Source of the DNA: Ignavibacteriales bacterium
GTDB taxonomy: Bacteria > Bacteroidota > Ignavibacteria > Ignavibacteriales > Melioribacteraceae
NCBI GenBank assembly: GCA_020635285.1
Contig: JACKAB010000005.1
Location: forward strand, 372,001 to 436,000
DNA length: 64,000 nucleotides
Reading direction: 5' to 3'
The notes below the pieces were generated by a model that saw nothing but the letters and a program-made list of their open reading frames with translations, searched no databases and was not told where the DNA came from. The translations under genes were made by a program, and so were the position numbers. Below are positions 1-10,813 of this stretch, one piece after another (within the stretch, counting starts at the first letter, position 1; each line of letters starts with the position of its first letter).

Positions 1-955
1 ATGTATCCGGTAAAAGTGCTTGGGGTCCATCTGATAAAGCATTTTCGGGATCGTGATGAATTTCAATCATCAAAGCATCAGCTCCAGCAGCAACTGAAGC
101 TCTAGCCATTGGAGGAACTTGGTCACTTATTCCGGTTGCATGGGAAGGATCAGCAACAACAGGTAAATGACTTTTTTTGTGCACTATTGGAATGGCCGAA
201 AGATCAAAAGTATTTCTTGTATAGGTTTCAAAAGTTCTAATTCCTCTCTCACACAATATAACGTTTTCATTACCACCTGATAATACATACTCTGCAGACA
301 TTAGCCATTCTTCAATTGTTGCAGCTAAACCGCGTTTTATCATTACTGGAATTTTACTTAGAGAAAGTTCTTTGAGCAATGAAAAATTCTGCATATTGCG
401 GGCGCCGAGTTGAAAAATATCTGTATATTTTCCAATTAAATCTATTTGATCAATCTGCATAACTTCTGTTATAACTAAAAGCCCAAATTTATCGGCAGCT
501 TCTCGCATTAACTTTAAACCTTCTTCACCCATTCCTTGAAAAGAGTAGGGAGATGAACGAGGTTTGAAAGCTCCGCCTCTTAATATTTTTGCTCCGGATT
601 TAGCAACAACTTCAGCAAGCTTAAAAATTTGTTCTTCACTTTCAACTGAGCAAGGTCCTGCCATCACTGCAATCTTATTACCGCCTATTTCCACATCTTT
701 AATTTTGACAATTGTTTTTTCTTCTTTAAAACTTTTGCTCGCTAATTTAAAAGGAGAAGTTACGCGATAAACATCTGCAACACCTTCTAAAATTCTGATC
801 TTTCTCGTATCAAAGCCAGGCTTTACACCAATTGCGCCAAGAATAGTTCTTTGCACTCCGGCTGATTCATGGATTCTAAATCCAAAATCCTCCATGTGTT
901 TTTTTACATTATTTATTTGTTCTTCAGTTGCATTATTTTCAAGAATTACTACCAT
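1..955 (-). CDS. aroF: 3-deoxy-7-phosphoheptulonate (DAHP) synthase, 3' end cut by window edge
   Basis: Catalyses the first step of the shikimate pathway, condensing phosphoenolpyruvate and erythrose-4-phosphate in the cytoplasm. About 318 residues are visible, starting MVVILENNATEEQI. The first ~70 residues form the small ferredoxin-like regulatory domain seen in Thermotoga-type (AroA-beta) enzymes, followed by the TIM barrel with MAGPCSVES, KILRGGAFKPRSSPYSFQG, QLGARNMQNF, MIKRG and VADPSHATG, which carry the substrate- and metal-binding residues. The frame is unbroken. The start at 955 follows an AAAAGGAT ribosome site. It lies 23 bp after a DUF1684 lipoprotein gene on the same strand and probably belongs to the mutS-lipoprotein-aroF transcript. 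The stop codon lies left of the window. The family call is secure; feedback specificity cannot be read. Confidence 0.95.
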   Translation of the reverse strand, partial: MVVILENNATEEQINNVKKHMEDFGFRIHESAGVQRTILGAIGVKPGFDTRKIRILEGVADVYRVTSPFKLASKSFKEEKTIVKIKDVEIGGNKIAVMAGPCSVESEEQIFKLAEVVAKSGAKILRGGAFKPRSSPYSFQGMGEEGLKLMREAADKFGLLVITEVMQIDQIDLIGKYTDIFQLGARNMQNFSLLKELSLSKIPVMIKRGLAATIEEWLMSAEYVLSGGNENVILCERGIRTFETYTRNTFDLSAIPIVHKKSHLPVVADPSHATGISDQVPPMARASVAAGADALMIEIHHDPENALSDGPQALLPDT

Positions 956-978
956 TTTATTTTATCCTTTTTCTAAAA

Positions 979-1596
979 TTATTCGTGATATATTTTTTCG
1001 CCGGCTGTTACTGCCAAATCAAGATAATCGTCTTGAGATGGAATTGCGCATGAATAGTCTGAACTATATGCACAGTATGGATTGAATGCTAAATTAAAAT
1101 CAATTGTGTAAATATGATCTTTGTTTTCGTCAAGTTCAAATGATAAATACCTACCTACACCATAACTTTGTTTAGCCGTGGTTTTATCGGTAAACCAGAT
1201 GCTGTAATACACGCTGCTATCTTGACCCATATTGGCATATAAATTTAATTTATAATCTTTTCCATCTTTATTGAAACTTAAATATCCAAATCTAAGTGCA
1301 GCTCTTTCTTCACCTTTTGTTCCAAATATTGGAATATCAACTTTATCATCATATTCTGTTATTTTACTTTCAAAAACAAAATTGGGATCAACATCAAAAT
1401 AGTTTAATCCATTAAATGGTATTTTCCCTTTATAGTTAAATGGTGAATCTGCATTATCTCTCATCCATTCATCCATTACTTCTCTTCTTTGTTCAATTGT
1501 GTTTATATATTCTTTCTCTTCTTCAGTGTAATTACTGCAAGAGCTCAATATAATCAAAACTAAAACCGATGAAACAATTAGTAATTGCTTTTTCAT
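979..1596 (-). CDS. DUF1684-family lipoprotein
   Basis: A 205-residue predicted lipoprotein of unknown biochemical function. The N-terminus is a classic type II signal (MKK, hydrophobic core, LSSC lipobox with Cys20), so it should be anchored to the periplasmic side of a membrane. The body matches the DUF1684 pattern: an early ERREVMDEWMRDNADSPF helix, a central region describing a GYLSFNKDGKDYKLNLY strand pair, and the conserved C-terminal signature FNPYCAYSSDYSCAIPSQDD followed by VTAGEK. The start ATG overlaps the mutS stop in an ATGA arrangement, so it is translationally coupled to mutS. No catalytic assignment is made; the conserved Cys/Asn/Pro motif is family knowledge only. Confidence 0.85.
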   Translation of the reverse strand: MKKQLLIVSSVLVLIILSSCSNYTEEEKEYINTIEQRREVMDEWMRDNADSPFNYKGKIPFNGLNYFDVDPNFVFESKITEYDDKVDIPIFGTKGEERAALRFGYLSFNKDGKDYKLNLYANMGQDSSVYYSIWFTDKTTAKQSYGVGRYLSFELDENKDHIYTIDFNLAFNPYCAYSSDYSCAIPSQDDYLDLAVTAGEKIYHE

Positions 1597-4203
1597 TTCT
1601 TATCCTTATTTATTTTTTTCTTTAATTCGTTAAGTCTGTTCAGAGCTTCAAGAGGCGTTAAATTATCCACTGAAATTCCGGCTATTTCATCTCTTAGTTC
1701 ATCGTCTTTCATTTCAAACAAACTAATTTGAAATTCATCATTTTTAAATTTTTGCAATTTTTGTTTTTTAATTTCATAAGGAGTTAATTCCTTATCTTCT
1801 AAATTAAGTAAAATTTCTTTTGCACGTTTGGTAACAAACTCGGGCATTCCAGCCATTTGCGCGACTTGAATTCCATAACTATGATCAGCACCACCTGAGG
1901 AAACTTTGTGAAGAAAAATTACTTTATCATCATATTCTCTAACTTCAACTTTGAAGTTTTTAATTCGAGGAAAATCTCAGCCATCTCATTAAGCTCGTGA
2001 TAGTGAGTGGCAAATAAAGTTTAGCTGTTACCTTTGGATTTTCATGCAGAAATTCTGTTATTGCCCAAGCAATGGAAAGTCCATCAAAAGTACTTGTGCC
2101 TCTGCCTATTTCATCCAATAGAATTAAGCTTTTACTGGTTGCGTTGTTTAATATGTTAGCAGCTTCTTGCATCTCAACAAGAAATGTACTTTCACCGGCA
2201 GAGATATTGTCACTTGCGCCAACGCGTGTGTAAATTCTATCGACTATTCCTATTTCTGCTTTATCTGCAGGCACAAAAGAACCAATTTGAGCAAGTAAAA
2301 TTATTAGTCCAATCTGCCGAAGATAAACAGATTTGCCCGCCATATTTGGTCCCGTTAAAACTATTATTTGATTTTCTGAGTTACTCAAATTATAATCATT
2401 GGGAGTAAACTTTTCTCCGGCTTGTAAAATTCTTTCTACAACCGGATGCCTGCCATTAATGATTTCTATTTTATCATCATCATTGATTATCGGCTTAACA
2501 TAATTATATTCATTTGCACACTCAGCAAGTGTTAAATAGCAATCCAGCATTCCAATCAGCTGCGCATTTTTTTGAATCTTTTCTGCTTCATTTGCAACAG
2601 CTAACCTTACTTCATTAAATAGTTGGTGTTCCAGATTACCAATATTTTCTTCAGCATTTAAAATTTTATCTTCATACTCTTTTAATTCCGGAGTAATAAA
2701 TCTTTCTCCGTTTACTAAAGTTTGCTTTCTAATATAATTTTCAGGGACTTTATCTTTGTTGGCATTACTAATTTCAATGTAATACCCAAAGACTTTATTA
2801 TAGCTAACTTTCAACGAAGAGATGTTAGATCTTTCTCTTTCAGTCTTTTGCAGATTGGCGATCCAGCCTTTTGCATTTAAAGATAAATCTCTAAGCTCAT
2901 CAAGTTCTTCATTAAAACCTTCTCTAATTATTCCGCCATCAGAAAGTGAAATTGGAGGTTCATCAGTAATTGCAAGTTCAACCTTTTCAAAAATATCTTC
3001 TAAATCAAAAAGTTTAGAATTAATAATTCCAATTACTTCAGAATTAGATTGATCTAATAATTGTTTTAGGATGGGAATTTTTCTAATTGAATTTTTAAGA
3101 TGAACAAGTTCACGCGGATTAGCACGATTTGTGCAAATCTTTGAAATTAGTCTTTCCAAATCTCCAATTTCTTTAAGTTCACTTTGAAGATTTTTTCTTA
3201 AACTTTTATTATTAAAAAAATCATCAACACATTCCAAACGTTTTTCAATTTGATCTTTTTTTGTCAGCGGTGCATTTATCCATTTCTTTAAAAGCCTTGC
3301 ACCCATTGCAGTTTTGGTTTTATCGAGCACTGAAATTAAAGAACCTTCTCGTTGACCTTCTTGCATTGTGTAAAGAATTTCAAGATTTCTTTTTGTCGAT
3401 AAATCCAAATACATATACTCGGAAGCATTGTGCAAAGCCACTTTGGTTATATGACCAAGATTTGATTTTTGCGTATCCTTTAAATAATGTAAAACTGCAC
3501 CGGCAGAGATTAATCCGGCACTTAAATTTTGAATCCCAAATCCTTTTAGATTTTGAGTTTTAAATTGCTCTTTCAACAAATCATTTGCATAATCATTATT
3601 AAAAACCCAATCATCAATCTTTGTAATTATAACATTGAGTTTAGTCTTTTGAATGATAGAATTAATTTCGATGAATTGCTTTTTTGCGACAATTATTTCA
3701 GATGGATTTATTGTCTCAATCTGCTCGCCAACTTTTAGAATTGCGCATTCAGAAGTTAAATACTCGCCTGTGGAAATATCACAGAATGAAATTCCGGCAA
3801 AATTATCTTCAAGAAATATTGAGGCTAAATAATTATTTTTTTTGTGCTCTAAAAGCTTATCAGAAAAAACCACTCCCGGAGTTACAACTTCAACAACTTC
3901 CCGCTTAACAATCCCTTTTGCAAACTTAGGATTTTCAGTCTGCTCGCAAACAGCAACACGCAATCCGGCTTTAACCAACTTAGGCAAATAAGTATCAATT
4001 GCATGATGAGGAAATCCCGCCAGAGGAACTGAGTCTGCTTTACCATTTGACCTTTTAGTTAAAGTAATTCCTAAAACTCGAGAAGCAGTTTTTGCATCTT
4101 CTTCAAAAGTTTCAAAAAAATCACCAACCCTAAATAACAAAAGTGTATCAGGATGCTGATCTTTAATTTTATGAAATTGAACCATTAATGGTGTGGCGGA
4201 CAT
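1593..4203 (-). CDS. mutS: DNA mismatch repair protein MutS (two one-base frame breaks near the 3' end)
   Basis: Recognises base mismatches and small loops and, as an ATPase clamp, starts mismatch repair. The reconstructed product is about 870 residues, the normal MutS1 length. Visible in order: the mismatch-reading motif near residue 29 (DFFETF, so Phe-Phe-Glu rather than the common Phe-Tyr-Glu), connector and lever domains, the Walker A motif GPNMAGKS, LLDEIGRGTSTFDG (Walker B and signature region), the ATHYHE-type segment, and a C-terminal dimerisation tail. The frame breaks near 2021 (AAACTT for expected AAAACTT) and again near 1970 (TTTTCC for TTTTTCC); between them the correct protein reads in the third frame. 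Both are short A/T runs missing one base, so I treat them as sequencing errors. Divergent from the GH13 gene. Confidence 0.93.
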
Positions 4204-4448
4204 ATTATTTGCTTAATTTACTTTTTGTAATCCAAACTTAAAATATACCTTAATAACAGTTATTTATCAAAGGAAATAGAAGTAGCATTTTACTCCGACA
4301 TGATTGTCTGTAAATAAATATTACACACCATTCTTTTATTATATACTTTCGATGAAGGATCAATTTAAATTTATCTTCTGAAGTTCATTTGATATTTAAT
4401 TATATTTAACCATTAATAAATTTCATTTCAAAGTGGGGAATAGACCAG
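4204..4448. promoter_or_regulatory. Divergent intergenic region between mutS and the GH13 gene
   Basis: 245 bp of AT-rich non-coding DNA separating two divergently transcribed genes, so it must hold promoters in both directions. I see no convincing -35/-10 pair or operator-like palindrome. The GH13 start at 4449 is preceded by GTGGGGA at 4433-4439, a usable but weak ribosome site. Confidence 0.4.
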
Positions 4449-7400
4449 ATGAACAACTCTTCCAAATATGATAAAGTTATTTATGAATTCCACGTTGCAA
4501 AAAGTCTAAGAGATAAATATGAATTAGACGAAATATTTTTCTCAATAACCGGCAATGTAATTTTTGCAAATTTTTATCAGGTCAGGGTTTTTACACAAAA
4601 ATTGAATAACAAGCGCAGTGTTGAAAATCATCTTTCACCGGGAGAAGTAAATGCAGCAGGACTTTTAGATGAAATTTATCACTTTGCAATTAGAAATTAT
4701 TTTAAGAAAAATTTTCCAAATGCATTTCAAGATGCAATTACCAATGTTAGAGAGAATTTAAGCGAAGAAAAGTTTGATTTGTTACTTCTCGATTTTATTA
4801 AAGTTTTCCTCCGCAAAAAGTTTTAAAAATGAATTAAAACCTGAAGAATATTTAAATCAATATTCTGATAATATTTCCAATAGAGAAATTTTAATTGAGG
4901 AATTATTGCTACTTCATTTGGCAAATTTAAATCCGGCTTTTCAAAAACTTAAAGAACTTTTTGATGATAATTATATTTCAGAAAAGGAAGTTTACAAATC
5001 TACCTTAACAAAATTTAGAACAGTTTTTTAAGAAAGAAGAATTTAGAATTGGCATAAATAACAGCGACTTATTCTCATTCTTAAAAATGCCATTCCAAAA
5101 ATTTTCAACAAGTCTTTGGGATCAACTTGATTTTATTAAAAATGAATGGGGCATCTTTATTGATTCTGAATTGATAAAAAAATATTCAGCAGTCAAGATT
5201 TGTTTATTGAAAGCATAAAATTTGATCAACATTTTGGCGGCGGCGGCGGTGCTCCCACAATTGTTCCTCAATACAAAGGAAAAGCGATAGATGCTTCCAG
5301 CTTGGTAATTGGTAAATCTAAATTTAAATACGCAGAAGATTCCACAAAAGATTATGATGAACCTGAGCAATTCACACCGGACACGAACTGGATGCCGAAA
5401 TTAGTTTTGATTGCGAAAAATATTTACGTCTGGATGGATCAACTTTCTAAAAATATCAAAGAGAAATAAAAACTTTAGATCAAATTCCAATTGAAGAATT
5501 AGCACAATTAAGAAAGTGGAATATAAATTCACTTTAATTAATGTTTTGGGAAAGAAGTACAGCTTCAAAAAAAATAAAACATATGATGGGAAATATTGAT
5601 GCGGTTGCTTCTGCATATTCACTCTATGATTACCAAATTGCTAACGATCTTGGAGGGAAGCAGCATATAATATTTTTAATGAAAGAGCTAAATCCAAAGG
5701 AATAAGATTAGCAAGCGATATGGTTCCAAATCATACGGGAATATACTCAAAGTGGATTGTTGAACATCCCGAGTATTTTATTCAATTGGATTATCCTCCT
5801 TTCCCAAATTATAAATTTACCGGAGAAAATCTTTCAGAACATCACGATGTTGAAGTTAGAATTGAAGACCAATATTGGGCAAAGACAGATGCAGCAGTTG
5901 TTTTCCAGAGAAGGAATTCACGAACTGGAGAAGTTAAATATATTTATCACGGAAATGACGGAACAAATATGCCGTGGAACGATACGGCTCAATTAAATTT
6001 ATTAAAAGCTGAGGTTAGAGAGGCGGTAATTCAAAAAATATTTGAGGTTGCGCGTAAGTTTTCCGTAATTCGTTTTGATGCTGCAATGACATTGGCAAAA
6101 AACATTTTTCCTGATTGTGGTATCCTGAACCGGGCAAAGGCGGCGATATCCCTTCTCGAGCAGATTTTGCTCTTTCGCGAGCACAGTTTGATGAATTATT
6201 TCCAAAAGAATTTTGGCGAGAAGTCGTTGATAGAATCAATACCGAAATGCCTGAAACACTTCTGCTAGCAGAGGCATTCTGGCTAATGGAAGGATACTTT
6301 GTTAGAACTCTTGGAATGCACCGCGTTTATAACAGTGCATTTATGAATATGTTGATGAAAGAAAATAATGCCGAGTACCGAGAATTGATAACTAACACTT
6401 TGGAATTTGAGCCTGAAATTCTAAAACGTTACGTAAACTTTATGAGTAATCCGGATGAGGAAACAGCAATTGATCAATTCGGAACTGACGATAAATATTT
6501 TGGAGTACTAATTTTAATGTGCACGCTTCCGGGCTTGCCAATGCTTGCTCATGGACAAATTGAAGGATTTAAAGAAAAGTATGGCATGGAATATCAACGG
6601 GCCTATTATAATGAAATTCCAAATCATTGGCTTGTTGAAAAACATGAAAAGGAAGTTTTTCCAATTCTTGCAAAAAGATATTTATTTGCTGATGTAGATA
6701 ATTTTTGGCTATATGATTTCGTGAATAAAAATAAAAAACTAAATGAGAATGTTTTTGCATATACCAATTCTGCTCGTGGAGAAACAGCTCTGGTTATTTA
6801 TAATAATAAGTTTGAAGCGGCAAATGGATTTATAAATTTTTCCCGACAAAAATTAAGCGGAAGTGGTGACAATAAATACTTAAGCAATATAAAAATTTCT
6901 GATAATCTTCGAATTCAAAACAGCGATTTTCATTTCTATATTTTAAAAATACCACAAATAATTTGGAATATTTATTTAATGGTACTGATATCAATAAAAA
7001 AGGTTTACAGCTTAATCTAAATGGATTTGAGTATAGAGTTTTTATTAGCATTGAAGAACTTTATGATACAACCGGCAAACTGTATAAATTCTATAAAGAA
7101 AATTTTGGAATTGGAATTTGGGATATTAAAGATAAGCTAAATGATATTGACCTTCAGCCGATTCAACATGAATTCAAAAAAATATTTGCGGATGAAAACA
7201 TTCCTCATTTATTGGATTTAACTTTTGCAAGAACCTTTAAAAAGTGCGAGAATCAAAAGCTATACTTCAAGAGATTGAAAATAAATTCGCTCATTTCTCT
7301 AAAAGGTTGTTAAAATATTTTAATGTTGATTATAAGTCAGATTCTATTGACATAAACTTTGGTAATAAACTAAACACTGTTGTTGATTTAATTAAAATTG

Positions 7401-8177
7401 GGAAAATTAAGAAAGTTAAAAAATCAAAAACTGATTTACAGATTATTGAAATGTTCAGTGACAAACACAAACTTAACTGGATTCTAATTTTAATTTATGA
7501 GACAATTTTAAGTTCACGTGAAAATTTTGGTGAAAATGAAATTGCAGAATTTTTCCCTGAGAACATTAAAATTAAAAATCCAGTTCAGCAGATTTTAAAA
7601 AAGATTTAACAATAGTAATGATGAAGTTACAAGAAAAATAATTTTATTAAATCTGCTTATAACATTTGAAAAAGATTTTGAAAATCTAAATGGAAATCTT
7701 GATGATTTATTAAAAATTAGAACACAAAAAAGAATTATTTGGCTTTTTAATTACAACGAATAATGAGTTTCTTAATAATCTATTGAATAACGAACTGACT
7801 CAAACTCTTATAGATGTTAATGAATATGAAGGTAAACAATATTTCAATAAAGAAAGATTTGAGGATTTTGTGAGTTTCTTTTTGCAATTCGCTATACATC
7901 AAATATTCCTGAGTATAATATCTAAACGCAAAGGGAAGTGATTAAAGAGAAACGGGTTTTAAGTCTAGCAAGAAAATCCTTGATGTTGGAAACATACTTA
8001 AACAATCTCGCCTCTGATTCAAAATATGTTTTTACTGATTTTATAAAAAATTTTCAAGAAAAAAAAAGCAAAAAGAAAGTGGTAAGTAAAAAAAAAGTAA
8101 AATTAAGAAGTAAAAAATTAAAAAGTCCCTCTCAAGAGGGACTTTCAAAAGACTTGCAAAGTGCACTCCAAAATTGA
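4449..8177 (+). CDS. Large GH13 (alpha-amylase family) glycoside hydrolase, multiple frame breaks
   Basis: A glucan-active enzyme of the GH13 clan by motif; the exact substrate is not readable. The reconstructed protein exceeds 1,200 residues, far longer than ordinary alpha-amylases. About 390 N-terminal residues form a helical region with a GGGGGAP linker, then the barrel: LASDMVPNHTG (region I), FSVIRFDAAMTLAK (region II, catalytic Asp), LLLAEAFWLMEG (region III, acid/base Glu), IDQFGTDDKYFG (region IV), followed by a beta-sandwich and a long helical C-terminus ending in a Lys-rich tail. The frame breaks near 4800, 5030, 5190, 5455, 5535, 5660, 6108, 6955, 7250, 7600, 7765 and 7930; an in-register TGA is also present near 6114. 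No signal peptide is seen, so it is probably cytoplasmic, acting on glycogen or related glucan (inference). The exact 3' end is uncertain because the hairpin at 8122-8145 falls inside the last reading frame. Confidence 0.8.
8122..8145. repeat. Palindromic hairpin, possible terminator of the GH13 gene
   Basis: An 11-bp perfect inverted repeat, AAAGTCCCTCT at 8122-8132 and AGAGGGACTTT at 8135-8145, separated by only CA. It could act as a terminator for the plus strand (TTTC follows) and is related in sequence to the palindrome at 53381-53398, which suggests a dispersed repeat family. It overlaps the predicted Lys-rich 3' end of the GH13 gene. Confidence 0.7.
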
Positions 8178-8213
8178 AATTTGTGAGATAATTTGATTTC
8201 TTGTTTTATAATC

Positions 8214-9695
8214 TTAATTTGCCAATTCTTTAGCCAACATTTCATTAATTGCCGCAGCGGCTTTTCTGCCTTCTCCCATAGCAAGAATTACAGTTGCAGC
8301 TCCAAGAACAATATCTCCACCAGCAAAAACTCTATCCATAGATGATTTTTGTTTATCATCTACTATAATATTTCCCCACTTATTTGTTTCAAGACTTGGG
8401 GTTGTTTGTTTAATAAGTGGATTACTGCCATTCCCAATTGCAACAATAACTGTATCAACATCTATAATAAATTCACTTCCTTCAATAACAACAGGTCTTC
8501 TTCTTCCTGAACTATCCGGTTCGCCTAATTCATATCTCAAACATTCCATTGCACGTACTTTACTTTTCTCATCGCCTAAAATTCTTTTTAGCATTTGTTA
8601 AAAGTTAAATTCAATTCCTTCTTCTTTTTTGTATGCAGAACTTCTTCTTTTCTTGCAGGCATTTCAACTTCAGTTCTTCTGTAAATTACATAAACTTTTT
8701 TCTGCTCCCAATCTTAATGCCATTCGTGCAGAATCCATTGCAACATTGCCACCTCCTCCTAAAACTGCAACAACTTTGGATGGATAAATCGGTGTATCAG
8801 CTTTTGTTTTATCAAATGCTCTCATTAAGTTTGCGCGAGTAAGATATTCATTTGCAGAAAATACTCCAACCAAATTTTCACCTTCAATTCCCATAAACAT
8901 AGGCAATCCTGCACCAGTGCCAACAAATACTGCGTCAAAACCATCTTTCTCAATTAAATCGGTTAATTTCCTTGTTCTGCCAACAACATAATTTTTCTTT
9001 ATCTCTCAACACCCATTTTAACCAAAGTATCAATCTCTTCATCAACAATATCATTTGGCAACCTAAACTCAGGAATTCCATATCTCATTACTCCACCAAG
9101 TTTATGGAATGCCTCAAAAATAGTAACTGAGTGTCCTTCTCTTCTTACATCTGCGGCAACCACAAGTCCGGCAGGACCGCTGCCAACTACAGCAACCTTT
9201 TTTCCCTGTTTCTGGTTTTACATGTGGAATTTTAACTGTGCCTTGTTCTCTTTCCCAATCAGCCACAAATCTTTCTAACCGCCCAATAGCAACAGATTTG
9301 TCAACATCCTTTAGAGCTAAACCCACTTTGCAATTTTCTTGGCACTGTGTTTCTTGAGGACAAACTCTTCCGCATATTGAAGGAAGCAAACTTGCATCTT
9401 TAATTACATCAACAGCATTTTGGAATTCCCCATAAGCAATATGTTTAATAAAACCCGGGATATCTATTTTAACAGGACAGCCGTCAATACACGTTTGTTT
9501 TACACATTCCAAGCATCTTAAAGCCTCAACTCTTGCTTCTTCCATTGTGTATCCAATTGCGACTTCCTCTAAATTATGCGCTCTAATATTTGGATCTTGC
9601 GCAGGCATTTCTTGAGCTGGTATTTTTAATCTATCTTTAGCTTTTAAGTCTTCAACGTTATGTATATAATCATTTAATATTTTTAGCATTTGCAC
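8214..9695 (-). CDS. nfnB: NfnB/GltD-like FAD, NADPH and Fe-S oxidoreductase subunit (several frame breaks)
   Basis: Large subunit of an NfnAB-type complex (NADH-dependent reduced ferredoxin:NADP oxidoreductase), often misnamed glutamate synthase small chain. The N-terminal ~150 residues hold the two Fe-S cluster motifs: CLECVKQTCIDGCPVKIDIP and CGRVCPQETQCQENC. A dinucleotide-binding VAVVGSGPAG follows, then a second NADPH site VLGGGGNVAMDSARM, and the C-terminal FAD loop VFAGGDIVLGAATVILAMGEGRKAA. Frame breaks occur near 9200, 9005 (a GA dinucleotide duplicated), 8698 and 8600-8625. The start is ambiguous: a GTG at 9695 or ATG at 9689 reads into the protein, while an ATG at 9723 would need a frame correction. 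It lies 60 bp after the NfnA-like gene, consistent with a two-gene operon. A sulfide dehydrogenase SudA role is the main alternative. Confidence 0.85.
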
Positions 9696-9755
9696 TTAGA
9701 ATATCTGCAGATTGGTAACTCATATTTTAACTCCGAAAAATTTATAATTATTCAG

Positions 9756-10590
9756 CTAGCTTAAGCCATCTAAATAGCATGAATGTTTATCTGATTCAAT
9801 TTCTTTATAAGAATTTAAACGTGCCATCATATTATCGAAATCAACTTTATGTCCGTCAAACTCAGGCCCATCAACACAAACAAATTTAACTTCACCGCCA
9901 ACATTTACTCTGCATCCGCCGCACATTCCGGTTCCATCTACCATGATAGTATTCAATGAAACTTCAGTGTAAACTTCATATGGTCGTGTAGTTTCAGCAC
10001 AGAATTTCATCATGATTGGTGGACCAATTGCAATAACCATATCGGGTTTATTTTCTCTTTCACAAATTTCTTTAAGTGGTACGGTTACTAAAGATTTTCT
10101 GCCATAGCTTCCGTCATCGGTGCAGACAATAAATTCATCTGCAATTTTTTTCATCTCTTCTTCCATAATTATAAGATCTTTATTTCTTGCTCCAATTATA
10201 GTGATAACTTTATTCCCAGCCGCTTTTAATGCTTCTGCTATTGGGTGAAGTGGAGCAACGCCAATACCACCGCCAACACACACAACCGTTCCATGATTCT
10301 TAATATGAGTTGGATTACCCAATGGACCAACCAGAACTGGAATATCATCTCCAACATTTAATTTGGAAAGCTCATCAGTTGTTAAACCAACCACTTGAAA
10401 GATTATAGTGATTGATCCTTCTTCAATATTTGCATCGGCAATTGTTAAAGGAATTCTTTCACCAAGATCTTCATCGATTTGTAAAATGATAAACTGACCT
10501 GCTTTTTCTTTCCTCTGCGATTAATTTTGCTTCAAGTTTCATTTTATAAACGCTTTCTGAAAGTTTTTCTTTAAATAAAATTTTTGACAT
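9756..10590 (-). CDS. nfnA: NfnA/SudB-like FAD and [2Fe-2S] oxidoreductase subunit (one frame break)
   Basis: Small subunit partner of the downstream NfnB-like protein, about 277 residues, the usual length. The N-terminus (MSKILFKEKLSESVYKMKL) begins a ferredoxin-reductase FAD domain with RIPLTIAD; the NAD-binding part has VCVGGGIGVAPLHPIAEAL and IGARNKDLIIMEEEM; the C-terminus carries the cluster-binding MCGGCRV, FVCVDGPEFDGHKVDF, typical of dihydroorotate dehydrogenase electron-transfer and NfnA subunits. The frame breaks near 10508, where a run of five A replaces the four expected (AEERKAGQF). In NfnAB this subunit exchanges electrons with NADH. Start at 10590; the upstream 223 bp are shared with the divergent pnt operon. 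Confidence 0.87.
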
Positions 10591-10813
10591 TTAATTCCTT
10601 AATTAATAAAAAATTACTTTATGACATAAAGAGATATCAACATCTAAAATTATAAAAAAAATATTAAATTTCAATCCTAAATTTCATAGTAATCCTCGAA
10701 AAATAAACTAATTAATTAATTTATATGTGACAAAGGTTTTTGAATTTTCATGACTATAAGTTATCTTAACACTTGAATTTATTACTTATTTATTAAAAAT
10801 AAGGAGATATAAA
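10591..10813. promoter_or_regulatory. Divergent promoter region between nfnAB and pnt genes
   Basis: 223 bp of AT-rich DNA between two divergent transhydrogenase operons. A possible sigma70-like promoter for pntAA is TTGAAT at 10740-10745 and TATCTT at 10762-10767 (16-bp spacer); this is a weak pattern match only. The strong AAGGAG at 10801-10806 fixes the GTG start of pntAA at 10814. No clear operator palindrome was seen. Confidence 0.35.

Noticed and set aside
8214..9695. Glutamate synthase small subunit (GltD)
   Set aside because: The fold is shared, but the partner gene is an NfnA/SudB-like FAD-[2Fe-2S] subunit and no GltB large subunit is present.
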